Below are positions 26,757 through 39,200 of a stretch of 64,000 bases of DNA, piece after piece (positions within the stretch are counted from its first letter, which is position 1; every line of letters begins with the position of its first letter). Position numbers and translations under genes: made by a program. Source of the stretch: Rhododendron vialii (taxonomy: Eukaryota > Streptophyta > Magnoliopsida > Ericales > Ericaceae); the NCBI RefSeq assembly GCF_030253575.1, contig NC_080562.1, forward strand, positions 33,042,352 to 33,106,351, read 5' to 3'. A model generated the notes under the pieces. That model did not search any database, was not told where the DNA came from, and saw only the letters and a list, made by a program, of their open reading frames with translations.

Positions 26757-27133
26757 CGTGGAGAGGTCCCAGATGTTATAAAGTGATTACCCATTTCACT
26801 TCCAAGCAATGTGGGATTTTATTTCCTTAACATTCCCCCTCACGTGCAGCCGCGTTTGAGGTCTGTCACGTGTGGAGCCTGTCATCGTGCAGTCGTGTTT
26901 GAAGTCTGTCACGTGTGGAGCCTATTATCGTGCAGCTGCTGGTCTGTCATTGTGGAGTGTGGATTGTAAATTTTTTTAAAACGTGGGGTGGAATGGACCC
27001 TACTCTGATACCATGTGGAAACTTTATGTCCATCTCAAAATCAATTGACAATGAATGGAGAGGTCCCAAATGTTATAAAGTGATTACCCATTTCACTTAC
27101 TTTCAAGTAATGTGAGATTTTATTTTCTGAACA
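26757..27133 (-). mobile_element. TRIM, copy 2, reverse orientation, one terminal repeat truncated
   Basis: Same family as 7965-8335 read on the minus strand. The complete terminal repeat is 27014-27133, followed inward by a primer-binding site TGGTATCAGAGT. The other repeat (about 26757-26832) stops after CTCTCCAC and is truncated. A purine tract complement TCCCCCT (26834-26840) adjoins it. Between the repeats a unit of about 50 bp (GTCTGTCACGTGTGGAGCC) occurs twice. Confidence 0.75.
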
Positions 27134-27340
27134 ATAACGTCTCATATTTTATTACTCATTTATCGTCAAAAAAAGGAAGATCTGTCAGTTCGATATTGGT
27201 AATTCATGCGTTTAAATTGATACTCCGTACCATTTAGTGTCAGTTAATTTCAAAGTTTTTTTTTTAGCGGCACTATGAAGCAAGAATACTCTAAAAGTGG
27301 TTCTTTTGCCTGAACCGCGGCTTACTTATGATCTTAATTT

Positions 27341-27600
27341 TGACATGATTGCGGCTTAACATAGTCCTCGATGTCATTGCTAAATTAGGGCGGGCTTGCT
27401 TTATACTCCATAAATCTTAAGTATATATGATGGTTACATGATCATCTAGATTGCACGATTTGAACTATTTTGACATGATTGCGGCTTAACATAGTCTTCG
27501 GTGTCATTACTAAATCAGGCCGGGCTTGCTTTATACTCTGTAAATCTTAAATACGTATGATGGTTACACGATCATCTAGATCGCACAATTTGAACTTCTA
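27341..27600. repeat. Tandem duplication, 130-bp unit, two copies
   Basis: Both units begin TGACATGATTGCGGCTTAAC (27341 and 27471) and run through ATGATGGTTAC and ATCATCTAGAT. They differ at a small number of positions. Confidence 0.8.
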
Positions 27601-28722
27601 ATCTTGATAGTACTATTAATCTCATTTAATTAGTAACTTTCCAACGCCTTTGCAGTTTGGTCTCAATTGTAGGAGGTCAGATCACAACAACATGAACATT
27701 TTTCCCATTGCCAATAAATATAGACGTTTGAAATCGTTAAACTTAAAATCACGACTCCGTCCCTTTAGAAGTCTCCCAAAATCGCAACACCTGAAAAAAG
27801 CATTGCAGTACTTTCTTATATACGATGTAACGAAATTGTTAGCTTTTTTGTTTTTGTGTTTTTTTTTGCAACAGCAAAACGATTTTATTAATCTTTATAG
27901 AAAGTGTTAGCTTCTGACCCGAGGAAAAGAACAGGTTCCTAAATTTGAAAAGGGGGAAGATTGGAAGTGTTTTTTAGTTTATGTGTTGAGACGCCCATGA
28001 GGAAAATGCTGTCAGAAAATACATTCCCATTACTAAATGGGGTAGGAAACACATTTAAACCACTGATAGGGTTGGTGGGCGCCTCATTAATTCCACTCGT
28101 TTCCATATGTGCACGTATTGTGTCTTTGTCGAGTGATGAATCAAAGCTCCTAAATCACCGTAGCTTGATGCGTGGTGAAAAGGTCCCAAGAGTTCCACCT
28201 GACGGTCCTTTAGGAGTAAAGAATCAATTTCCGTTCTCCTCATACCCGGATGAATAGATCGTCTAAAATTATGAATGGTATGCCGGTATCTAATCCTATT
28301 TTTGTATTGCAGTAATGGTCCTAATGGACAACGTCAGTATTTTCAGAATTGAGAATATGCTGAAAAATATGAGAACAAACATCATTTATTTATATACTAT
28401 GTTGTAAGGAACAAACAGAAATTTCATAGTAATTTAAGAGTTCTCTCTCTGTTCATTTTGTTACCATTTCTCGAATAACTTGACGTGCAACCATAAGCGA
28501 ATTAGTTTTTTTTCTTTTTATTAATTTCTTGGTTGTTTCTCACTAAATCGACCACTCTCCCAAAATCAACTGTCCAAGAGTATCAAAATCAACTAGTCAA
28601 GTCAAGGCACCAACGTGGAATATACCACGACTTCTAGGTTAGCACTAGTCATTTTCTCCATGGAATAGGAAGAACAAAAATAGACTTCGACCTACTTTGG
28701 CAAAATAATTCAAGGAGACGGA
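27601..28722. other. Gene-free DNA
   Basis: Short open frames only (for example near 27960-28257), with no family features. Nothing else was seen. Confidence 0.4.
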
Positions 28723-28963
28723 CTTGTTCGGTTGTGGATTTGGAAAAAAAAATTCAAACTCAAATTCACCCATTACCTATATTTTCAATCATTACTTTCA
28801 TTTTTCTCTCCACTCATTAGCCCTATATCTAATCATTAATCTCATTTATCTTTTTATCTCTTTCTACTCATTATCTATATCCCAAATTATTACCCTATTT
28901 TCTCTCCTCACTTATTACCCAAAAATCAAACCAAAAAATTTTCTAAACCCACAACCGAACAAG
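28723..28963. mobile_element. MITE with CTTGTTCGGTTGTGG termini
   Basis: Inverted ends CTTGTTCGGTTGTGGATTT and AACCCACAACCGAACAAG enclose a 241-bp CT/AT-rich interior. No target duplication could be assigned, so the superfamily is open. Confidence 0.6.
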
Positions 28964-29567
28964 GCAAATTTTTGTCAGTTTTGCGTTAAATATTTGTAGA
29001 TTATTAATTTGTATCGATGAGAGGAACTGAAAAAGTAAAAAAATTATGATTGAAAATCATAATTTGTTGAATAAAGACGAAAGTAAGCTAAAAAAATCAG
29101 TCTTTTTGTCTTTATTAAAAAAATTATGTATGAGTTTCAATCATAATTTCATACTTTTTCAATCCCTCTCGTCGGAACAAACCAATAATCCACGATAAAT
29201 TGGCGCAAAACTAACAAATTCGAATTTTTTTTGAATAAAGATTAAAAAAACAATTTATCTTTTGCCAAAATGGGCTGAATTTTTCCCTTGTCTCACACCA
29301 ATAATAGGCCTGTTACAGTGCAGTAAAAGGATTCAGGAAATTGCCCAAGAAAGAAAACTGGATCGTTCAACTTTCTTTGATTGACAAGTTTTCTGGATCC
29401 AATTTCGTAGTGTAAAAGGGGGAAAAATAATTTCCTAAGGGTCCGTTTGGATGCCGGGAAAAAAATGGGGTATTAATTAATAAGGGAGTATACGATAATA
29501 GGGGATATTAGTTAATAAGGAATGACCCACATTGATGTGATGTTTATGAAGAGGGAATTAAATAGTA

Positions 29568-29838
29568 CTCCCTCCGTCCCTTTTTAAGTGTCCTGCTTCG
29601 TAACTCCAACTTATTAAAAAGACATCATCATTATACCTTTCACATCAACTTTTTCCTCCATTTTCCCTACTTACCCATCATCATTACATTTTTATTTACT
29701 AACTTTTCAAAATGGAATCTACTTTTAGGGGCAAAATGGAAAATTCACCAACTTTTACCCACTAACTTTACAAAATGGACACTTATTAAGGGACAGCCCA
29801 AAATGGAATACTGGACTATAAAATAGGGACGGAGGAAG
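29568..29838. mobile_element. Stowaway MITE nested in the composite element
   Basis: Ends CTCCCTCCGTCCC and GGGACGGAGGAAG are flanked by TA (29566-29567 and 29839-29840). Same family as 4853-5134. Confidence 0.8.
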
Positions 29839-30124
29839 TAGGTTGTTTTGATGAGGTATTAGAGAGAGGGATTAAATGATGGAGTACATGGTTTGGATGG
29901 AGGATTAATAGGGGGTATAAGAAAGGGTGAATGATATAAAAAGCTGTCAAATAACCCTTTTGCCCTTGTACAGTCCCTAAATTAATTATGTATTACGTTT
30001 TATATGTAATTGTAAATTTAATTATTCTTTCACAATTTAAGCTGTAATATTTATTTCTATCAACAAATTAACGAATTTAGTATTATTATTAAACAATTTT
30101 TTTTATAAATTTTTTTTAATTTTA

Positions 30125-30860
30125 AAAAAAAAGTATTCCAAATTTCAATCCATTTGAACCGGTAGAAAGATTTTAGTTTTCTGATCATTTTATCCTAAAT
30201 GGTAATAGTTAAATTTTGACTCTAGAGTTCTTGTTGATTAGCCCTAAGAAAGCCATATAATCAAATATCTCTTAAGGCTAATCAACGAGAGCCATAGAAT
30301 CAAAATTTAATTATAACCATCTAGGATAAAATGATCAGAAAAATAAAAAATTTCTACCGGTTCAAACAGATTGAAATTTGAAACACTTAATTTTTCAACC
30401 TCTTTAGACAGTTTATATATTAAAAAATATGGTTAAAAAATTAAGTGTTCCAAATTTCAATCCGTTTGAACCGGTGGAAAGATTTTAATTTTCTGATCAT
30501 TTTATCCTAAATGATTATAATTAAATTTTGACTCTAAGGCTCGCGTTGATTAGCCTTTAGAAAGTCGTATAATTAAATATCTCTTAGGGTTAATCAATGA
30601 GAGCCATAGAATCGAAATTTAATTATGACCATTTAGGATAAAATGATCAGAAAACTAAGATCTTCGTATCGGTTCAAACGGATTGAAAATTGGAACACTT
30701 ATTTTTTACACCGTTTATATATTAAAAAATATAGTTAAAAATCAAGTGTTCCAATTTTCAATATATTTGAACAGATGCGAAGATCTTATTTTTTTGATCA
30801 TTTTATCTTGAATGATCATAATGAATTTTTTGTTCTAAAGCCTTTCAATGAGCACCCTAA
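30125..30860. repeat. Tandem array of long imperfect palindromes
   Basis: A unit of about 280 bp, itself an inverted repeat (left arm from AAGTGTTCCAAATTTCAATC through TGATCATTTTATCCTAAATG to GATTAGCC; right arm the reverse), occurs about two and a half times (about 30125-30400, 30440-30710, 30745-30860). The array could fold into strong hairpins. Confidence 0.7.
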
Positions 30861-31200
30861 GAAAGCCATAAAACTACATAAGGAGTCTTAGGATAGGTTT
30901 GAATGAAAAATATGATTTTGGGTAAAATGAAGAGTAGAAGTTGGTTGAATGGTGGATGGAGAAAAGGGATAACGAGGGGTATTTTCGTCCAAAAAACACC
31001 CCTCCAAACCCAAATTATTTTTAGGGACCTCAAGAGGAGCCCAAAAATAAGACCGGACAATCCCTACAACCGGCAAAAATGAAGAGGGATAAGAAATAAT
31101 AGGGGAGCAAATTGGGATGCCAAACGGGAGAAAAAGGCTGGGTCCCTCTCCATATCCTCCTTATTTTTTTCCCTCCTTTTTCCTTCATCCAAGCAGGGCC

Positions 31201-31780
31201 TAAGTATACAAAAACAAAGGGGGAGAAAACAGGACCAACACATGTATTCACCGAATCATCGAGAAAACAGGACCAACAACATATATTCTAGGGAGAATTT
31301 TCCACATGTTCATTATAGCACTTTTCAAATCCATCTAGTTCATTTATTAAGTTTGTAACCCCCTTAGTCCACTAACCTAATATTAGGGAAGGAAGGAACC
31401 TAGAATATTTAAAATACCTCTGTTTTGAAACATTTTGAAAGCTGGAGCGGCACATTTATTCCCCATTTTTGGTTTCACGTTCAAACCGTTCAAATGAAGA
31501 GAGAAAGCAAAACCAGTGTAAACCGGTGGTGGGGGTGGTGGCGGTGATGGTGGTCGGACGGAGGGGTTGGTGGAGAGAGAGAGAGAGAGAGACCCTAGGA
31601 GGGCATTTTTGTCTTGTAAAAATTATTTTTTAAGTAAAATGGATCTAAAGTCTTACAAAATAGTATTAGTGGACTAGATGAGTTACAAACTTAAGAAGTG
31701 GATTTGATGAGTTACAAATATACTATAATGTACGCTAAACCAATTTTTTATATATTCTACTCGATGATTTTGAGACTCCA
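31201..31780. other. Gene-free DNA with a GGT-rich patch and GA repeat
   Basis: Near 31510-31595 there is a GGTGGTGG-type stretch followed by a GA microsatellite. No coding family was seen. Confidence 0.4.
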
Positions 31781-31784
31781 GAGT

Positions 31785-32400
31785 ACAAAATGGCTACAAA
31801 GAGTGGTGGGCACTGGGCTCTGATGTTTTTGTCCTTTTTACTAGGTTCAAACGTAAAGGCCGGCTACCATGGCGGACTTGGTCCAAGTAATGTGTGTTTG
31901 GAAAGTAAACGTAATTAATGACCTATGAAAATATTACGGAACAAGTTCAGCGGCGATGATGATAGTGTCTACAGCGGCTTTAACCTTCAGTCTGCGGTGG
32001 GAACGAGCTCAAACTTAGTTGTTTAGCAGCTAGTACTAAGGCACAATCCTTTGTCCAAAATTAAGGTTCTTTATCCTTGATGTACCCAAATATGTAAGAT
32101 CCCATAAAGAGTTCTGAGCAAAATAAGAACTTTCATTGGCAAAATAAAACTCCATTAAAAATTTAAAAAAAAAGTCATGCGTATTATCTTCTAAATATAG
32201 AATTGGCTGATTTCCCACGTTATCAAGCCTGAATTTCGATATTTAAGCTCAAAAACTTTATAATGATGGATGGGCCGGCCATCCTCAACCAATATAGACT
32301 GAACCACCCAAAATCGGTTGCAAAATGATTTTGGACCACAACAAAATTCCTGCCCCCAAAAGAGAAGCAAAAAAGGAACCATAAAAGGAAGTTGAACCTA
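31785..32400. repeat. Local duplication, copy 1 (without MITE insertions)
   Basis: Matches the longer, interrupted segment at 32650-34515. Shared phrases include GGCTACAAAGAGTGGTGGGC, GTAAACGTAATTAATGACCT and TTGGACCACAACAAAATTCC. It serves as the empty site for two MITEs in the other copy. Confidence 0.75.
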
Positions 32401-33467
32401 AGGACACACCAAGAGTTGCTCTAGGAGTTCGGGCAGATGCTTAGACTTTAGGAGTACACCTCAACGTATGAGTTTTTTGATTTCTCACTAGATAGTATCC
32501 TGAAGTAAATGAGGAGCCGTAACTGGTGTGGACCGTCAAATTTTTTTTCATAAACAGTTTCCTGAATCCAGTTTCATGAATCCTATCAGTTTTTAGTATT
32601 AAAGGGAGGAAACAGGACTACTTGTCTATTTCGATGATTTTTATAGGCTCTACTAATGGCTACAAAGAGTGGTGGGCACTGGTGGGCTCTGATGTTTTTG
32701 TCCTTTGCTTGTTATAAGGTACTATTTCTAACGTTAAGGAAGGTTCGCCATGGTGGACCTTGACTTGGTCCAAGTAATGTATGCTCGGAAAGTAAACGTA
32801 ATTAATGACCTACGAAAATGTTATGTACTCGAGTAGGTAGTGAACGAAATTTCACAAGATTCCGCTTGATCAGCACGAAAAATATAATAAAAAATAAAAA
32901 TGAGAGAAAGTGAAATAAAAGAAAGAAAAAAGAAAATATAATTTTTTTCGCATCCGTTTGATTACGATGAAAGTTTTGCAAGAAAGTAAGGAAATTAGAG
33001 TAATTATTTTTGATTTTCATAAGAAAATGAAATTTCTCGGCACTTTTTACGAGGAAAATTAAGGCAATTAGCTCTATAGCTTTACAGAGTTGACCGCTTT
33101 TTAGGACATTCTTACTAAGTGAACACAAAAAAATATAGTTTTTTATTTTATTTTATACTTTTTACCATTATCTTGCTAATCAAACGAATCCTTAAGTAGA
33201 TAACTGCCCCAATAATGAGTCTAATCATGTGACCCAAAATACTTAAGTCCAGCAATGAGGCGGTTGGCATATCTGCTACATTATCATTGACTTTTAATAC
33301 TATCTATAACTTCTACCTATTTGGGCTTCCAAAATTTTAACATACTTTGGGAGTCTGAGATGTCCGCCTTATTCCTGGCAAATCCTAACGAGAAGTGTAA
33401 AATATTACTAGTACCTTATGATACTACTGGGCCACAAATTTAAGTCGTTTAGCAGCTACTAAGGCAC

Positions 33468-33715
33468 TTAGGGCTGTAAATAAATCGAGTAGTTGCGAAC
33501 TCGGCTCGTATAGTAAACGAGCCAAAAGCTCGTCTCGTTAAGTGAGACATGACTCGATTAAAGAGGCTCGTTTGATAAATGACTAAACTCCGCTCGTTAA
33601 GGATTTGGCTTGTTAAGGCTTTAGCGAAGCTCGAGTTCAAATATTTTGCTCATTTAGTAAATATAAGTCGAGCTCAATGCTAAGCTCGACAAAGCTCGGC
33701 TCGGCTCATTTGCAA
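33468..33715. mobile_element. GCTCG-rich MITE, insertion resolved by paralogous empty site
   Basis: Imperfect inverted ends (GGGCTGTAAATAAATCGAG and GCTCGGCTCATTTGCAAG) enclose many GCTCG/CGAGC motifs. Comparison with 32033-32050 shows the uninterrupted target CTAAGGCACAATCC, so the flanking GCAC (33464-33467 and 33716-33719) looks like the duplicated target. Related repeats occur in the HMGB intron. Confidence 0.7.
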
Positions 33716-33875
33716 GCACAATCCTCTGTCCAAAATTAAGGTTCCTTATCCTCGATGCACCCACATATGAGAGATCCTATAAAGAACATGAGTATCTTCT
33801 AAAATTTAAGAACTTTTTCATTGGCAAAACAAAGAACATAAGAACTTTTTCATTAGCAAAATAATACTCCATTAA

Positions 33876-34288
33876 GGCTCCGTTTGTTTGGGCGTAAAAT
33901 GCTTTCCGGTAAAATATTTAACTTATTTTTCAGTGTTTGGTTGTGTAAAAAATAAGAAAAATATTTTTCATTAATTGGATGAAAATGACTTACCCTTAAA
34001 TCTTCCGTAAGTTATTTTCCGAAATAAATCCGCTACCTTCTATTGCAATTATCGCTGCTCAGTTTCCTCGATCGTCAGTCCTGACCCGCGTACAACTCCA
34101 ATATTATCAAATCTCTCCACCGTTTAAGGCCCCTCCCCACTCTCTACACTATTTTGTTGATTTCTGAAAATATTTTCAAGTACCAACCAAACACCGGAAA
34201 ATAAAAGTTAGAAGTTTGTTTTCTGAAAAAATATTTTACATGAAAAATATTTACATTGTAAAACAATTTACATCGATTAAACGGAGCC
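33876..34288. mobile_element. PIF/Harbinger-type MITE, family C copy 1
   Basis: TAA duplication (33873-33875 and 34289-34291) and inverted ends GGCTCCGTTTGTTTGG and ATTAAACGGAGCC. The empty target CCATTAAAAATT is seen at about 32152-32162. The reverse-complement copy of this family is at 52595-52984. Confidence 0.85.
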
Positions 34289-34599
34289 TAAACTTTAAAA
34301 AATTCATGCGTATCTTCTCTAAATGTAAAATGGGCTGATATCCCACGTTATCAAAGCATGAATTTTGATATTCAAGCTCAAAAACTTTATGATGATGGAT
34401 GGGCCATCCTCGACCAATATGGACTGAACCACAATCGGTTGCAAAATGATTTGGACCACAACAAAATTCCTGGCCCCAAAAGCGAACCAAAAAAGGACCA
34501 TGAAAGGAAGTTGGCAATGTATAACAGGTCATTTTACAATGTAGAACTTGACGAGTATAACAATTTTTTTTTAAATCATGTATATACTGGTTAAAAAAA

Positions 34600-35095
34600 T
34601 TTGGTTATCAGAGAACTTTTTTTTCTTTGATCCTCATTATCGGAGAAACTTTATTTTTTATAAAATTAATGACAAATATGAGTTTGAAAATGTACTTGAT
34701 AAAAGATTTCATTGTACCATGTGATTACAAATGTCTGATCACGTTGAATTTTGAAATAAATATAATATGATTTGCATCTGATTGTTGGGCTGGGCACATC
34801 TCCATTACAGCCCATTTTGGATGGAGGGTTTCAATAAAAAAGGAAAAACTAAGGGAAAGAATACACTCTTTCCCACATTTGGATGGCAAAAGAGGTGAAA
34901 GTCGGTGAGAGTCAAGAATTTTTGAGGAGTCATTTTTGTTTACAGGAGAAAAGGTAAAAGAATTTTTTCTTAGATTTTTGTATATATTCAAATGAATGGT
35001 GAGGATCTCTTCTTTTTAGTGAAAATTCTCATTTAGTGAAACCATACCTTTTTTATTTTTCTTTTTTCGTTTCTCACTCAAGTGCCAAATGGATT
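34600..35095. other. Gene-free AT-rich DNA
   Basis: No coding family or repeat was recognised. Confidence 0.4.
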
Positions 35096-35098
35096 TTT

Positions 35099-35475
35099 TT
35101 TGGTCAGAGGATAGAAGGGTAATTCCGCTTACTACTCCCACTTGACAATTGCTGATTAGGAAAACGTATGAAGACCCTTAAATACACACACAACTCAACC
35201 TAAACTTTCGACGTGAAAGTTAGTTCAGGACACAAGCCCAAAGAGTCTCACTACAGTCTATGAGGAGCCCTATGTCAGACCCCTAGGCTAGAGCCCAATG
35301 TTGGACTCATAGGTCTGCAACCTGAATCTAGCTCCCGCCCGCACAAGGTGAGTCAAGACTGATCTTTTTTTTTTGTCAGAGGATAAAAGGGTAATTCCAC
35401 TTACTACTCCCACTAGGCAATTCCCTTAATGCTTAAACACACACACAACTCAACCCAAACTCTCGATGTGAGAAC
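35099..35475. repeat. Pair of direct repeats of about 105-115 bp
   Basis: Segments 35099-35213 and 35373-35475 share GTCAGAGGATA, AAGGGTAATTCC, CTTACTACTCCCACT and ACACACACAACTCAACC. The 160 bp between them is unique. This could be a decayed small terminal-repeat element. Confidence 0.55.
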
Positions 35476-35495
35476 TAGTAGCGAAATGGATGTTA

Positions 35496-35665
35496 GAGCA
35501 TCTACAGTGGAATAACCAAAATCATAGAGTTGTTAAAATTAGCAATATTTTTTCAAAAAAGTGTTCACAGTGGCATAAGCAAATTTAACAAGCTCTTAGT
35601 AACTCATCAAATTTTGACTCTTGGATAATCAAAACTACCAACCTTTTGTCAATAACCAAACTCAC

Positions 35666-35701
<36 letters not shown>

Positions 35702-36113
35702 TAATAAGTTTTTATTTTTTTTGCAAAAATAGTAAACTGTTTTTTATTAAAAAAATATTTTTTTAAAACTGTCCTTTTTTTTCAAAAACTTTTATTTTAA
35801 AAAAAAATGTATTTTTTTAAAAACTGTTTTTTAAAACTTTTTTCAAAAAGTATTTTTTTCAAAAAAATATTTTCTATTTCTAATAACCTGTTTTTATTAG
35901 TTTGAAAACTATTTAAAAAATATATTTTATATGGTGACAATTTTTAGATTTTATAGGTTAAAAAGGTAATGTGATAATTTTTGATTATTCAATGTTGATT
36001 ATGACACTGTGGACATTTACATTGCTAATATTAACAACCCCTTAAATGGATAATCAAAAGATGATGTGGCAACTTTTGATTATCCAATTTTGATTAGTTC
36101 ACTGTGGATGCTC
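35496..36113. mobile_element. hAT-like MITE with GAGCATC...GATGCTC termini
   Basis: Inverted ends GAGCATCTACAGTGG and CACTGTGGATGCTC, about 618 bp, with a CT microsatellite (35669-35697) and AT-rich interior. It ends about 190 bp upstream of the plastid L6 start codon. The target duplication is not clear. Confidence 0.6.
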
Positions 36114-36299
36114 CTTGGGTGGACAATAATCTGTGCAGATGATGCTCGGCCATTTTTTAAGGGTAATTGAGTCATTACAAGGAAAAGCCCAAAGCGGATG
36201 GCAGTGGATTTGGATAAGTCGATTCCCCAAACAAATCGACAAGGGTTCGCACACCTTCTTCACCCCCAGTGGAGCTCACTTCTCCGGAGCTAATTAACT

Positions 36300-39200
36300 A
36301 TGGCTTCTTCAGTCACTGCTTCTCTTCAAACTGGGTAAGGGTTCTTATCCTCTCTCTCTCTCTCTGATTCTTTTGGTTGAGCTTTATAAGAATTTGCACT
36401 TATAAAAAAAAAAAAGAAACTGTAACTCTATCACCAAGATGATTCTTCTTGATTAGAATGCAAAAAAATCTGTAGTCATTTCTAGGGCGTTTGATTGATG
36501 AATGTGAGCTGGGTATTTTACTTTTAACTCCGAATCTGGGCATAATTTTCATGCTGGTGTTCAATTCATATAAATTTCAGTTTTGAGCCAAAAAGATGTT
36601 CTTGAAATTTCGATTTTCTGTCCGCTGAATCTTTTTGGGTTTACTTAATGTGTGATTTTGACATATAGGATTGACGTATACAACATATATCATTGTCAAG
36701 AAGGAATTGCTTATTTAGGTATTTTGATTTTGAAAAAAATGGCCTTTTGCCCTTCTCTTGGAAGTTAAAAAAGGATCTGGTTGCCTTAATGAAGGAATGA
36801 CTTGTGCTGAAGGAATCCATTTGTGGGTCTTAATCTTTGTAGTTATGGTACAAATATCCTGTAACTGTAAGGGAGTATGCCATTTCATGAGACTACCTTT
36901 TCTTTTTGATCAGTAGGAGGGGAATGAGGGAAGGGAAAGCTTCATTTTGCAGCTGCAAGACATGAAAATCATGCATCACAACTAGTAATGGTGCACCTCA
37001 TTCACTTGGCCAAACCCCTTTGTCTTCATGTCCTAGCTTAACTTGCATTAGTATAGATATTAGAGCACTTTACATGGATTTTTCCACGAGCTTTGGAGAT
37101 GCAAGTTTAACCAAGAGGAAATTTCCCGTGGTTGGTCACCTTTGTTCGAGGGTGTTGGTATGGGGAGGGTTGATTAAGAACTAATGTTTGTGTCATTTGT
37201 GGTCATGCTCAAACCCAAACTTGGTGGGATCTTATAATTGGCAGCCCAAACTTGTAACAGTGCACCAAGAGCAGCATTGATTGAGAAATCCTCACTTTTG
37301 ATTTTCTTGGACCTAATTTATAGATCATAGTGGTGCAGAGGAGAAAAGTATCAGCTTTTTTGCGACGTAGTATTGTTTTGTTTTTTTGATAGGCTACGTA
37401 GTATTGTTGTTCTCTGGTTTACTTAATCTAGTAAAGCTGACAGCCGAGCGTGGCTTGATGAATTGTCTCTTTTCGGTATCTTGGGTCATTAAAACTAGAC
37501 TGCAGAAAGCGCATTCTTATCTTGGTTATTTTGTAAATGACACTGTTTTTTGAAAGTTATTCATGCATTTTAAGATAGATTATATTCCTTTTGTGTCAGC
37601 AACTTGAGGTCTGTATTTCTGGGAAAAAGAAATGCTGTCTATGTTCCAAGTGCTCCAGTCACCCGTGTTCGTCTTATGAGGAAAACGATCCAGTGCAAAG
37701 AATCTAGAATTGGGAAGCAGCCCATTGAAGTTCCATCGAATGTGACAGTCACATTGGAAGGTCAGGGGTTGCAAGCACAAGGTCCTCTAGGGCAACTTGC
37801 AATCACTTATCCACGGGAAGTAAAGGTTGAGAGGGAGGACTCAGGTATCCTGTGGGTCAAAAGGACAATAGAAACGAAAAGAGCTAACCAAATGCATGGT
37901 CTATTCAGGTAAACTCATTTGATTTTGGTTCTTTAAATATGAATTTTGTTTGTTGGAGAATCATGCATCTTCATTTACTTGTTAAACTTGTCGCGTATTT
38001 TACAGCGTGATGCCTTTTGAGTTCTTAACTGGACACCACTTTTTTCTTTTCCTTTTTAATTTTCAAATTATGGAGAAATTGATGAATTCAATGGTAGTTG
38101 TGTAACATTTCTGACCTGAACCCTTAGTATTCCAATAGCCAACCAAAGCATGAAATCTTCCTTGAAATACATTTTAACTAGATATTCAACAGTTCACGAT
38201 GAATTATGGGTTGTATAAGAATTGGAAAGTATTTTCTCTGGTGTATCGAAAGGTATAGGCTAAACCTAGGATGCTCTATGTGCTTGGGAACTTGAAACAA
38301 CCACCCCATGAAAGAGAATTTTAGGGATTGTATTTCTAATAGACTAATACCACTTTTAGGACTTCTATGCAGTGGATACAGGCTTCTTATTGTAGTGTTG
38401 AGTCTGATGCTGCGTTGAATAGTAATCAAGACTCCTGCAGCTCCGTGATTATCTTAATTCCTATGGCATTCATCTACTTTAGTAGTTTTACTTAACTTGA
38501 TAGATGCGAGAATTTTACTGCTCTCTATGTTTCTCAGTCTCCCTAGGCCCTAGCTAGAATAGCACCAATGTGGGGCTGACTTTCATTTTTCTTTCTACAA
38601 AGTGATGATGTTATTATTTAGTTAGCATAAGGATGACTTTTCTGTTTTTCAGATGGACGGTTAGATTGGTACTTGTGGAAAGAAGTGGTAAAAAAGTGAA
38701 GATTTTTAAACTTTTCCTCCCCTTGTGTGGTTCTTAAAGAAAGAGAAAAGAAAATTACAAACACAAGTTCAATGTTTTCTCTTTTTCTCTTTAACTTTCC
38801 CTCCCGTTTTCCTCTTAATCATTTTCTCTTCTTTTCTTTTTCTTTCCCTAAGTTCCAAACAGAACCTAACTGATGCAACAATTTGTACACTTTTTTTAGC
38901 ATGTATGTGTATTGTGTATATCTTGCACTAACAGTTAGAGATGACTCTGTTAAGACTCGAGAGCCAACTGAGGAAAGCAGAAACATATGGCTGATCCCAT
39001 GTACTTGTGATAAGGATCTTTAAGTTTGAGTTGAGAAATTATGGATAGTCTTGGATTGACTTACGACTATATGGAATGTTTTAACCAACAGTGCATGATT
39101 AAGTTAGAGATAACTAGATAAGATAATGGAAGAGAAGTGATTTGGCACGATATTTGGTTGCTTAATAGTTAATAGTAGATTAGTAGTATTTGTCAGCAAT

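Larger units (their letters stand above)
29439..31200. mobile_element. Composite PIF/Harbinger-like element, 1.76 kb, non-coding
   Basis: TAA (29436-29438 and 31201-31203) flanks imperfect inverted ends GGGTCCGTTTGGATG and CATCCAAGCAGGGCC. Inside are a nested Stowaway (29568-29838) and an array of long palindromes (30125-30860). No transposase frame is visible. A stretch containing GACCCACATTGATGTGATG is shared with the element at 60345-60822. Confidence 0.65.
32650..34515. repeat. Local duplication, copy 2 (with two MITE insertions)
   Basis: The same order of segments as 31785-32400, but expanded by unrelated DNA at about 32823-33430 and by MITEs at 33468-33715 and 33876-34288. Confidence 0.75.

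Noticed and set aside
32802..33128. 108-aa minus-strand frame
   Set aside because: Runs of F/L/K from AT-rich DNA with no motif; likely chance.
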